DNA of 11,351 nt from contig UREB01000039.1 in assembly GCA_900546685.1 (NCBI GenBank), positions 1 to 11,351 of the forward strand. The letters run 5' to 3'. The notes below the pieces were generated by a model. The model saw only the letters and a program-made list of their open reading frames with translations, had not been told where the DNA came from and ran no database searches. This DNA is from an uncultured Eubacteriales bacterium. GTDB taxonomy: Bacteria; Bacillota; Clostridia; Christensenellales; QAND01. Positions 1-5,755 of this stretch are shown in pieces; within the stretch, counting starts at the first letter, position 1; every line of letters begins with the position of its first letter. Both the position numbers and the translations under genes were made by a program.

Positions 1-618
1 GACGGTTGGGCCTACGATATCGGCTACGGCGGCGTAGACCATGTGCTGGCACAGGGCAAAGACATCAACGTCCTGGTTTTGGATACGGAAGTATACTCCA
101 ACACGGGCGGCCAGGCCTCTAAATCCAGCCGTACCGGTGCTGTGGCGCAGTTTGCTGCAGCCGGTAAGCGCGTACGCAAAAAGGATCTCGGCCTGATCAG
201 CATGAGCTATGGCTATATCTATGTAGCATCCATTGCCTTGGGCGCCAACCATGCCCAGGCTCTGCAGGCGATTGCGGAGGCAGAAGCGTATCCGGGCCCG
301 TCCCTGATCATCGCGTATGCACCGTGTATCAACCATGGTATCAACATGGGTAAATCTCAGGCAGAAGAGAAGAAAGCGGTAGAGTCCGGCTACTGGCCGT
401 TGTACCGTTACAACCCGCAGCTGGCGGAAGAGGGCAAGAATCCGTTTATTCTGGATTCCAAGGCCCCGACGGCGGATTATCGCGAATTCATCATGGGTGA
501 AAACCGTTACCGTAGCCTGGCGCAGCAGCGTCCGGAATTGGCGGAAGAGTTGTTCACCAAGCAGGAAGAGGAAGCGAAAGATCGCCTCGAATATTACAAG
601 AAACTTACAGAGATGTAA
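1..618 (+). CDS. nifJ: Pyruvate:ferredoxin (flavodoxin) oxidoreductase, C-terminal part (5' end outside window)
   Basis: This is the last 205 residues of a single-chain PFOR, which converts pyruvate and CoA to acetyl-CoA and CO2 while reducing ferredoxin in the cytoplasm of anaerobes. The reading frame is open from base 1, so the ATG at 43 is internal. The fragment begins in the thiamine-diphosphate domain: DGWAYDIGYGG is followed by DTEVYSNTGG, the metal/diphosphate-binding signature of the family. The Cys in APCINHG (about base 325) corresponds to the distal fourth ligand of the proximal 4Fe-4S cluster in PFORs. The protein ends with the usual charged helical tail (EEEAKDRLEYYKKLTEM). Complete family members are about 1,170-1,200 residues, so roughly five sixths of the gene lies upstream. 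A strong terminator follows. Identification is secure; electron-acceptor preference cannot be read from this piece. Confidence 0.96.
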   Translation, partial: DGWAYDIGYGGVDHVLAQGKDINVLVLDTEVYSNTGGQASKSSRTGAVAQFAAAGKRVRKKDLGLISMSYGYIYVASIALGANHAQALQAIAEAEAYPGPSLIIAYAPCINHGINMGKSQAEEKKAVESGYWPLYRYNPQLAEEGKNPFILDSKAPTADYREFIMGENRYRSLAQQRPELAEELFTKQEEEAKDRLEYYKKLTEM

Positions 619-623
619 GCGAT

Positions 624-653
624 AAAAAGAGCGCAGCAATGCGCTCTTTTTTT
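624..653 (+). terminator. Intrinsic terminator of the PFOR gene
   Basis: A 7-bp stem AGAGCGC (628-634) / GCGCTCT (641-647) with a 6-base loop is extended by A/T pairs and followed by a run of seven T. It starts 6 bases after the PFOR stop codon and ends that transcript before the next gene. Confidence 0.92.
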
Positions 654-719
654 ATACCAAAATGAACGGATGGAGCACGGGCATCATACCAATACATAGA
701 AGAAGGAGGGGGAAGCGCA

Positions 720-1187
720 TTGGGCAAAAAAAATTATGTCCGCTGCCCGGCCTTGCCTTGGGAAAAAGCCTGCCGTGTCAAAATGCTACAGCGAAGGCTG
801 AGGGCATTTGGGTTATACCATGGAAAATTGGATGGATGCTACGGCACGCGCACGCGAGAGGCAGTTATGCAGTTTCAGCAATGGGCGGGCATTCCGGGGT
901 CTGGGAGGATGAGCCCATACACTTGGCATGCGTTATTTGGCGCAGGGGCAAAGCTTAGTTCTCAATATACGGCTTTTACACGCAGCCTTTGCCTACGTAC
1001 GCCCTATATGCAGGGCCTGGATGTATGGATGGTTCAGCAGAAGCTGGCGCGTCAAGGTTTTTTGCAGGCAAGGATCGATGCAAGGTATGGACCGGATACC
1101 TTTAGTGCCGTCCGTGCGTTTCAAGCTGCCATGCAGATAGAAATTGATGGTATCGTTGGCCCCGAGACCTGGAATGCATTATTTTAA
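720..1187 (+). CDS. Tandem peptidoglycan-binding domain protein (two PG_binding_1 repeats)
   Basis: A 155-residue protein consisting almost entirely of two peptidoglycan-binding-like domains (PG_binding_1 fold), at residues about 17-73 and 99-155. Both show the family pattern: an initial Leu-rich helix (VKMLQRRLRAFGLYHGKLDG; VQQKLARQGFLQARIDARYG), then TREAVMQFQQ or TFSAVRAFQAA, and a closing TW(H/N)ALF. Such modules bind cell-wall glycan or peptide and normally accompany hydrolases such as SleB-type spore-cortex amidases. Here no catalytic domain, signal peptide or membrane segment is visible. The start is TTG at 720: AAGGAGG (703-709) lies 10 bases upstream and no in-frame ATG is well placed. 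No terminator separates it from the HAD gene, which has its own promoter. Domain identity is firm. The cellular role (spore coat or cortex, wall targeting of a partner) is inference. Confidence 0.85.
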   Translation: MGKKNYVRCPALPWEKACRVKMLQRRLRAFGLYHGKLDGCYGTRTREAVMQFQQWAGIPGSGRMSPYTWHALFGAGAKLSSQYTAFTRSLCLRTPYMQGLDVWMVQQKLARQGFLQARIDARYGPDTFSAVRAFQAAMQIEIDGIVGPETWNALF

Positions 1188-1197
1188 GGAAAAGGTC

Positions 1198-1226
1198 TTG
1201 GCAAAAAAAGGAATTCTTCGTACAAT
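1198..1226 (+). promoter_or_regulatory. Sigma-A-type promoter of the HAD phosphatase gene
   Basis: TTGGCA (1198-1203) and TACAAT (1221-1226) are separated by exactly 17 bases, upstream of a GGAGG ribosome binding site (1237-1241) and the ATG at 1250. This would give the phosphatase a transcript independent of the upstream peptidoglycan-binding gene. Seen by motif only. Confidence 0.65.
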
Positions 1227-1249
1227 GAAAGAAAACGGAGGACAGCGCC

Positions 1250-1888
1250 ATGGATGGTATTTTGTTTGATTTGGATGGCACGCTGCTGGATACTTTAGAG
1301 GATCTTATGGATAGCGTGAACTATGCTTTACAAACCGAAGGGTTTCCGCAGAGAAGCAAACAAGAGATCCGGGCCTTTGTTGGAAATGGCGTGGCAAACT
1401 TGGTACACCGGACTGTGCCAAAAGGAACGCCGCAGCCGATAGAAGCGCGCTGTTTGGAAACGTTTAGAGCACATTATGCAAACAACATGAATCATAAAAC
1501 TGCGCCCTATCCAGGGATTATGCCATTGCTGAACGCCTTAAAGCAGCGCGGCATAAAGATGGCAGTCTCTTCCAATAAGTTTGATGCGGCGGTCAAAAAG
1601 CTATGTGCCGAGCAGTTTGAAGGGTATATCGATGTGGCCATCGGAGAAAGCGAGACTGTAAAGAAAAAGCCGGCGCCCGATGGCCCGCTGCTAGCGCTGC
1701 GCCAATTGGGATGTAGGCGGGAAGATACCCTCTATGTAGGGGATTCCGAAGTGGATGTGGATACGGCTAAAAACACAGGCTTGGCCTGTGTAGGCGTGAC
1801 CTGGGGCTTTCGAGACAGGGACGTGCTAGAGCAAAAGGGAGCCGAATATATCATCGACCGGCCAGAGGAGTTGCTTCGCCTTATATAA
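1250..1888 (+). CDS. HAD-superfamily hydrolase, phosphoglycolate phosphatase-like (Gph/PpaX type)
   Basis: A 212-residue cytoplasmic phosphatase of HAD subfamily IA. Motif I is DLDGT with nucleophile Asp7 and acid/base Asp9; motif II is Ser107 in AVSSNK; motif III is Lys140 in KKKPAPDG; motif IV is GDSEVDVDTA with Asp165 and Asp169 binding Mg2+. A helical cap (about residues 15-90) lies between motif I and the core, as in phosphoglycolate phosphatases and the pyrophosphatase PpaX. The length matches these families (210-225). The ATG has GGAGG 8 bases upstream. The C-terminal 'DRPEEL' segment is typical of Gph-like proteins. Substrate cannot be fixed from sequence: 2-phosphoglycolate, pyrophosphate and sugar phosphates are all possible. 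It is convergent with mntP, with 4 bases between the stop codons. Confidence 0.9.
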   Translation: MDGILFDLDGTLLDTLEDLMDSVNYALQTEGFPQRSKQEIRAFVGNGVANLVHRTVPKGTPQPIEARCLETFRAHYANNMNHKTAPYPGIMPLLNALKQRGIKMAVSSNKFDAAVKKLCAEQFEGYIDVAIGESETVKKKPAPDGPLLALRQLGCRREDTLYVGDSEVDVDTAKNTGLACVGVTWGFRDRDVLEQKGAEYIIDRPEELLRLI

Positions 1889-1891
1889 GGC
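1878..1891. terminator. Short palindrome at the convergent gene ends, possible weak bidirectional terminator
   Basis: GCCTTATATAAGGC is a perfect 14-base palindrome (5-bp stem, ATAT loop). It spans the stop codon of the HAD gene and lies just outside the mntP stop. On the plus strand it is followed by TTTAT. A second palindrome, AAAGCGCTTT (1901-1910), lies 9 bases on, inside the 3' end of mntP. With only 4 bases between the stop codons, these are the only structures available to separate the two transcripts. The stem is short and the T-run poor, so termination would be inefficient. Confidence 0.35.
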
Positions 1892-1892
1892 T

Positions 1893-2441
1893 TTATGGCC
1901 AAAGCGCTTTGATGCCGATGGCGATCAGTAGCAACCCGCCCAAAATCGTTGCTTTATTGCCTAGGAAAGAAGCAAAACGTTCGCCAAGCAGCATTGAAAT
2001 GCCGCAGCAGGCAAAGGTAACGAGCGCGATGATAGGACAGGCCGTACCCAGCGGCACATACGCAGCTCGTAAACTGATGCCCACGGCAAAGGCATCCAGG
2101 CTGGTGGCAATGGCCTGTATGCCTCCCTGGCGCCAGGTATACCGCGGAACAGAGACAGCTTCATCCGTTTGATAGAAGACGTCTATAATCATTTTTCCTC
2201 CGATAAAACACAGAATGAAAAAAGTGACGAAGCCTGCATAGGTATCAATAAAGGTTGCGAAAATGCCGCTGGCATAGTAGCCTAAAATGGGCATGATACC
2301 TTGGAACAGAGCGAAAAGCAAAGGCATGCTTAGTTTTGCTTTCCACTTTAGGTGTGGATAGGCCAGGGTATTGGAAATGGAGACAGCCGCCGCATCCATG
2401 CTAAGCCCTAAGCCTAGAAAAAATAATTCTACGGTTCCCAT
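1893..2441 (-). CDS. mntP: Manganese efflux pump MntP
   Basis: A 182-residue polytopic membrane protein of the MntP family (formerly UPF0059/DUF204), which exports Mn2+. It has about six hydrophobic segments arranged as two three-helix halves. Each half carries the signature acidic motif: GLGLSMDAAAVSIS with Asp16, and ATSLDAFAVGIS with Asp116. A GGK motif at about residues 81-83 is also typical. Length agrees with the family (about 180-190). A purine-rich AAGGGG lies upstream of the ATG. The upstream leader on this strand is short, and I could not find the yybP-ykoY manganese riboswitch that often controls this family. It is convergent with the HAD gene and divergent from the phosphopantetheinyl transferase. 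A neighbouring rubrerythrin fits a metal/oxidative-stress setting, but no shared regulation is visible. Confidence 0.92.
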   Translation of the reverse strand: MGTVELFFLGLGLSMDAAAVSISNTLAYPHLKWKAKLSMPLLFALFQGIMPILGYYASGIFATFIDTYAGFVTFFILCFIGGKMIIDVFYQTDEAVSVPRYTWRQGGIQAIATSLDAFAVGISLRAAYVPLGTACPIIALVTFACCGISMLLGERFASFLGNKATILGGLLLIAIGIKALWP

Positions 2442-2473
2442 CGTCAGATCCCCTTATAGTGTCTTTGTATATT

Positions 2474-2502
2474 GTAATAAGCAAAGGGGGCATACATGAC
2501 AA
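2474..2502 (-). promoter_or_regulatory. Candidate promoter of mntP
   Basis: Read on the minus strand, TTGTCA (2497-2502) and TATTAC (2474-2479) are 17 bases apart, 33 bases from the mntP ATG. An overlapping TACAAT (2471-2476) is a better -10 but would need a 20-base spacer. It predicts a leader of only about 25 nt, too short for a riboswitch. Confidence 0.4.
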
Positions 2503-2512
2503 AAACGATATA

Positions 2513-2531
2513 TTTTCCCATTTGTGGAAAA
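2513..2531. repeat. Imperfect inverted repeat in the mntP/PPTase divergent region
   Basis: TTTTCC (2513-2518) and GGAAAA (2526-2531) flank a 7-base centre in the 189-base divergent gap. It lies just upstream of the candidate mntP promoter and could be an operator. It is not followed by a T-run, so it is not an obvious terminator. The rest of this gap (to 2630) shows no other clear element. Confidence 0.25.
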
Positions 2532-2630
2532 TTCTATCAGGTATGTTTGGATAAAAATCCGATGCTTCGGCATACTAAACTGGAAAGAGACAAGGATATA
2601 AGATGTAAGCGGCCGAGCAAATAAAACACA

Positions 2631-3347
2631 ATGGAAAGTAGAGATCGAAAAAAAAATGACTGCTCTTGGTTTTGGGCAGCCCTAGATAGGCCGTTGACCG
2701 ATGCGCAGCGAAACGCGCTGAGAACGCTGTTTGCACCTGCGGGAAAAGCTGGCGGAAAACAGGAAGATGTTCGGCTGTTGGCGTACGCGCTGCGCGGTTA
2801 TGTGCTATACCGGCAGTATGGCTTGGCCCCGGGGCGGCTACAATGGCGGACAACAGCGCGCGGAAGGCCCTATTTAGCTGCGCATCCGGAGATAGATTCC
2901 AGCCTTTCACATAGCGGTGGCATGGCTGCTTGTGCTGTGGGAAGGCCGTTTGTAGGTGTGGACATACAGAAGATAAAGAGGGCTATTTCCTTGCCCTTAG
3001 CGCAGCGTGTATGCACGCATGCAGAAATGCGGTGGTTGTGGCAAAAGGAAGCGGCGCAGCGCGCAGAAGCTTTTGTTGGCCTTTGGGCGCTCAAAGAAAG
3101 CTATTTGAAATGGAGCGGAGAAGGATTGTCTCGAAGCATGCGTTCTTTTTCAGCTTATGAAAAACTGCCTGGGAAAGTTGAGACAAGCCTTCAAGGGGTC
3201 AGTTTTTCGCTTTGTACTCCTTTACCAGGCTATCGGGCCGCTCTATGTACCCAAGGACCATGCCTACCAGATATAAAACCAATTTCCCAAGCGCAGGTAT
3301 TGCAATTTTACGCTGAGAGAAGTAGGAATCAAGCAAAATCCACTTGA
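2631..3347 (+). CDS. Sfp-type 4'-phosphopantetheinyl transferase
   Basis: A 238-residue PPTase of the Sfp/Gsp/AcpT group, which moves the phosphopantetheine arm from CoA to a Ser of carrier proteins. Motifs in order: ARGRPYL (77-82, CoA contact), SLSHSGGMAACAV (91-103, the family's (F/S)SHSG motif), VGVDIQKIK (109-116) with Mg-binding Asp111, and VGLWALKESYLKWSGEGLS (149-167) with Glu156 and Lys155/Lys160. Length is typical (220-240). The middle acidic residue of the Sfp D-x-E triplet is Gln113 here, a substitution that some active PPTases tolerate. The ATG at 2631 is preceded by an in-frame stop only two codons upstream and by no good Shine-Dalgarno sequence, so expression may be low. No NRPS, PKS or other carrier-protein gene is in view; fatty-acid or peptide carriers elsewhere are the likely clients. 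Confidence 0.88.
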   Translation: MESRDRKKNDCSWFWAALDRPLTDAQRNALRTLFAPAGKAGGKQEDVRLLAYALRGYVLYRQYGLAPGRLQWRTTARGRPYLAAHPEIDSSLSHSGGMAACAVGRPFVGVDIQKIKRAISLPLAQRVCTHAEMRWLWQKEAAQRAEAFVGLWALKESYLKWSGEGLSRSMRSFSAYEKLPGKVETSLQGVSFSLCTPLPGYRAALCTQGPCLPDIKPISQAQVLQFYAERSRNQAKST

Positions 3348-3372
3348 CAAGGGAAGAAAATATTCCTATAAT
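3344..3372 (+). promoter_or_regulatory. Perfect consensus sigma-A promoter of rubrerythrin
   Basis: TTGACA (3344-3349) and TATAAT (3367-3372) are both full consensus, with the optimal 17-base spacer. The -35 overlaps the TGA stop of the upstream PPTase gene (3345-3347). Such an intrinsically strong promoter usually needs repression, and a candidate operator sits at its start site. Confidence 0.93.
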
Positions 3373-3380
3373 AAAAATAC

Positions 3381-3402
3381 AATAATAAGAATTGTTATTA
3401 TT
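3381..3402. promoter_or_regulatory. AT-rich inverted repeat at the rubrerythrin start site, candidate PerR/Fur-family operator
   Basis: Perfect 8-bp arms AATAATAA (3381-3388) and TTATTATT (3395-3402) flank the 6-base centre GAATTG. It begins about 9 bases after the -10 box, covering roughly +1 to +22, where a bound protein would block transcription. Size, dyad symmetry and AT-rich ATAAT character resemble PerR boxes (ATAAT-N-ATTAT type) and Fur boxes, and clostridial rubrerythrins are known PerR targets. The spacing between the arms differs from the canonical 7-1-7 arrangement, so the assignment to PerR is inference. A small hairpin, GAGCC/GGCTC (3405-3416), follows in the leader. Confidence 0.6.
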
Positions 3403-3443
3403 TAGAGCCAAGGCTCAAATTCATAAAGAAAAGAGGAAATGTC

Positions 3444-3983
3444 ATGAAAGAATTAAAGGGTAGTCAGACCGAAGCTAACCTGCTGGCAGCATTTGCGGGC
3501 GAGTCCCAAGCGCGCAACAAATACACCTATTACGCGTCTAAGGCCAAGAAAGATGGCTATGAACAGATCGCGGGCCTGTTCCTGGAAACTGCCGAAAACG
3601 AAAAGGAACATGCTAAGATCTGGTTTAAGCTCTTGCATGATGGTATGCCGGATACCATGGAAAATCTAAAGGATGCCGCGGCGGGCGAAAATTACGAATG
3701 GACTGATATGTATGCGGGCTTTGCAAAGACCGCCAAGGAAGAAGGCTTTGATAAGATTGCCTATCTGTTTGAGGCGGTTGGCAAGATCGAAAAAGAGCAT
3801 GAGGAACGCTATCTCAAGCTCCTGGCCAACATTGAAAACAACACGGTCTTTGTTCGCGATGGGGAAGTCTATTGGCAGTGCCGCAATTGTGGACACATTC
3901 ATAAAGGCCTCCAGGCGCCCGAGGTTTGTCCGGTGTGCGAACACCCGAAATCTTTCTTCCAGCTTCCGGCGAAAAATTATTGA
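3444..3983 (+). CDS. rbr: Rubrerythrin (diiron peroxidase with C-terminal rubredoxin domain)
   Basis: A 179-residue cytoplasmic rubrerythrin that reduces hydrogen peroxide using NAD(P)H-derived electrons relayed through rubredoxin or similar carriers. The ferritin-like four-helix domain (about 1-135) holds the diiron ligands: Glu20 in AGESQAR, Glu53 and His56 in ENEKEH, Glu82/Glu85 in the second half, and Glu116/His119 in KIEKEHEERY. The rubredoxin-like domain (about 140-179) has Cys146-x2-Cys149 and Cys162-x2-Cys165 for the FeS4 iron. The domain order is classical, not 'reverse', and the length is slightly shorter than the 191 residues of Desulfovibrio vulgaris rubrerythrin. The start has GAGGA 6 bases upstream. 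It is transcribed alone from a consensus promoter with a likely stress operator, and ends at a strong bidirectional terminator. Confidence 0.97.
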   Translation: MKELKGSQTEANLLAAFAGESQARNKYTYYASKAKKDGYEQIAGLFLETAENEKEHAKIWFKLLHDGMPDTMENLKDAAAGENYEWTDMYAGFAKTAKEEGFDKIAYLFEAVGKIEKEHEERYLKLLANIENNTVFVRDGEVYWQCRNCGHIHKGLQAPEVCPVCEHPKSFFQLPAKNY

Positions 3984-3990
3984 GCAATGA

Positions 3991-4024
3991 AAAAAGCACA
4001 GGCCCAATCGCCTGTGCTTTTTTT
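3991..4024. terminator. Bidirectional terminator between rubrerythrin and the hydroxyacid dehydrogenase
   Basis: A 13-bp perfect stem (3991-4003 with 4010-4022), GC core GCACAGGC/GCCTGTGC, 6-base loop, with T-runs on both strands. It serves the rubrerythrin transcript rightwards and the larA-operon transcript leftwards. Confidence 0.93.
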
Positions 4025-4030
4025 ATGGGA

Positions 4031-5101
4031 TTATTCAATGCGCGTCCATACACGAAGCGGCGGCTGGCCCTGGGCATATCGCTGTATTTCATCAAAGATC
4101 ATTTCGCTTTGCCAGCGATCCACATCGCAGCTCATGCCAGCCAAATGCGATGTAATCAGCACATTATCCCGGTGCAATAGCGGATGGTTTTCAGGCGCGG
4201 GCTCCTGCCACATCACATCCATCGCAGCGCCGGCAATGCGCTTTTCATCCAACGCATCTATCAATGCCTTTTGATCTACAACAGCCGCCCGGGCGGTATT
4301 GACAAAAACGGCCGTAGACTTCATCTGTGCAAACCATGAAGCATCGACGATGCCGCGCGTTTCCTCGTTGACCGGAAGATGGATGGAAACGACATCAGAC
4401 GTGGACAGCGCTTCTGCCAACGATACCTTTTCGCAGCCGCAGCTCTCGATGGTTTCCGCCGAACAATAGGGATCGTAGACCTTGACTTTCATGCCAAAGC
4501 CTTCTTTGGCCGTATGTCCTACGCGGCGGCCGATGGCGCCAAAACCAATGAGCCCCAGCGTGCGTCCGTACAGCTCAAAACCCCCGCCAAAATCGCGCAT
4601 GGGGCTACTGCCATCCGGCATGAACCATACCACATCCTGCTGAGGATCCAACACAAGCACGTTTTCCTTGGCAGGACCAAGATAACGTCCGCTGCGCAGG
4701 GCATGCGCATCCGCTGCAATGCGGCGTACTAAGCCAATCAACAGACCAAAGAAAAATTCTGAGACAGAGTTGGCATTGCGCCCCGGCGTGTATACCAGCG
4801 GAATCCCGGATTGATGAACGGCCCTCCAGTCTACATTCACCGGCGTACCGCGCCCGCAGCCCAACAGCTTCATACCGCTTTGCTGCCAGGCCTGAATACA
4901 GCGAGCCGTTACGACTTCATCGCTGATGTATACGATCTCATGGCCCAGGCACTGGGCGAGCAGCTCTTCCTCTGTAGGCTTTCTGCCCTTCAAGGCCGGA
5001 CGGCCCACGGTTGTAATGTCGCACAATGCCTTGAGCTCGGAAAGATATGGCTCTGTAACGGCGCTGGACAGCGCCAATTTGATCTTCTGCTTTGCCATCA
5101 T
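4031..5101 (-). CDS. D-isomer-specific 2-hydroxyacid dehydrogenase (SerA/GyaR-like)
   Basis: A 356-residue cytoplasmic NAD(P)-dependent oxidoreductase that interconverts a D-2-hydroxy acid and a 2-keto acid. The N-terminal substrate domain contains GCGRGTPVNVDW (81-92), the equivalent of the usual G.G..N.D loop. The cofactor domain has LGLIGFGAIGRRV (GxGxxG, Gly186/188/191) and Asp210 ending the second strand, which suggests NAD preference. The catalytic residues are all present: Arg271 in NTARAAVVD, Glu300 in DVMWQEP and His319 in ITSHLAG. Residues about 144-176 form an insertion before the Rossmann domain, rich in D/P/G and longer than in typical SerA-type enzymes. No ACT domain. Its ATG overlaps the TGA of the upstream aldolase gene (ATGA), so translation is probably coupled. 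It is the last gene of the larA operon. Substrate unknown. Confidence 0.9.
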   Translation of the reverse strand: MMAKQKIKLALSSAVTEPYLSELKALCDITTVGRPALKGRKPTEEELLAQCLGHEIVYISDEVVTARCIQAWQQSGMKLLGCGRGTPVNVDWRAVHQSGIPLVYTPGRNANSVSEFFFGLLIGLVRRIAADAHALRSGRYLGPAKENVLVLDPQQDVVWFMPDGSSPMRDFGGGFELYGRTLGLIGFGAIGRRVGHTAKEGFGMKVKVYDPYCSAETIESCGCEKVSLAEALSTSDVVSIHLPVNEETRGIVDASWFAQMKSTAVFVNTARAAVVDQKALIDALDEKRIAGAAMDVMWQEPAPENHPLLHRDNVLITSHLAGMSCDVDRWQSEMIFDEIQRYAQGQPPLRVWTRIE

Positions 5102-5721
5102 CCAATCGCCTTTCCATTCATATCCTCCGCCGTCAAGATGACGGGGTCTCCCATTCCCTTTGCCAGGAAATACAGCTGTGCCATGGATTCCATCTCCTCA
5201 GCGATATACATGGCCTGTTCGATGGTTTCGGCCCCGGCGATCAATCCATGATTTTGGAGAAGCACGGCCCTATACCCCTGCATTGCTTGATAGGTAATCT
5301 CTGCTAGCTCCTCGGTTCCAGGCGGCGCAAATTTGGCGCAGGGAAGTTCGTATGCTCCACAGAGCGATAGCATGAAGTGAACGGCAGGCAACGGCTTACC
5401 CAGGCAGGAAGCAGCTGTGGCATACGGAGAATGGGTGTGTACCACTGCATGGATGTCCGTGCGCCCTTTGTAATAGCTGCGATGCATCACATGCTCAATG
5501 GAAGGCCGGCGTGTGCCCTCAACCACATGGCCTTCCAAATCGATGACCACAACATCTTCGGCCGTGATTTCGTGGTAATCCATCGAAGAGGGGCTCATCG
5601 CGTACAAGCCTTCCTTACGGTTGAAGACGCTGATGTTGCCGGCAGTGCCTGTCGTAAGCCTCTTTTCCAGCATCTTGACGCCATAGGCGCGGACCAATTC
5701 CCGTTCTTCTCGTAAAATCAT
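5098..5721 (-). CDS. Class II aldolase/adducin-family protein (L-fuculose-phosphate aldolase-like)
   Basis: A 207-residue zinc-dependent protein of the class II aldolase/adducin family, which contains FucA, RhaD, AraD epimerase, methylthioribulose-1-P dehydratase and acid-sugar decarboxylases. Visible features: TGTAGNIS (24-31) and SPSSMDY (43-49), which bind phosphate or carboxylate in FucA; Glu76 in PSIEHVMH, the position of the catalytic acid; zinc ligands His95 and His97 in VHTHSPY; and His158 in LLQNHGL. Length is close to FucA (215). The start is very well supported: AAGGAGG (5730-5736) lies 8 bases upstream. It follows larA by 34 bases and overlaps the dehydrogenase gene by 4, so it is the middle gene of an operon. 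Members cleave or decarboxylate sugar (phosphate) chains. Which reaction occurs here is inference from context only. Confidence 0.9.
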   Translation of the reverse strand: MILREERELVRAYGVKMLEKRLTTGTAGNISVFNRKEGLYAMSPSSMDYHEITAEDVVVIDLEGHVVEGTRRPSIEHVMHRSYYKGRTDIHAVVHTHSPYATAASCLGKPLPAVHFMLSLCGAYELPCAKFAPPGTEELAEITYQAMQGYRAVLLQNHGLIAGAETIEQAMYIAEEMESMAQLYFLAKGMGDPVILTAEDMNGKAIG

Positions 5722-5755
5722 GGAAACGACCTCCTTAAAATATGATGGACGCAGA

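Noticed and set aside
2442..2630. A yybP-ykoY manganese riboswitch upstream of mntP
   Set aside because: The predicted leader is only about 25 nt and I found none of the conserved loop motifs of that riboswitch on the minus strand in this gap.
2575..2910. A minus-strand open frame of 111 codons across the PPTase start region
   Set aside because: It overlaps the PPTase reading frame, whose motifs are clear, and shows no recognisable domain or ribosome binding site.
3405..3416. GAGCC-AA-GGCTC in the rubrerythrin leader as a terminator or attenuator
   Set aside because: The loop is too tight, no T-run follows and no alternative pairing is evident; at most it is a small 5' leader hairpin.
4811..5251. 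A plus-strand open frame of 146 codons across the dehydrogenase/aldolase junction
   Set aside because: It is antisense to two genes with intact catalytic motifs and has no initiation signal or domain.
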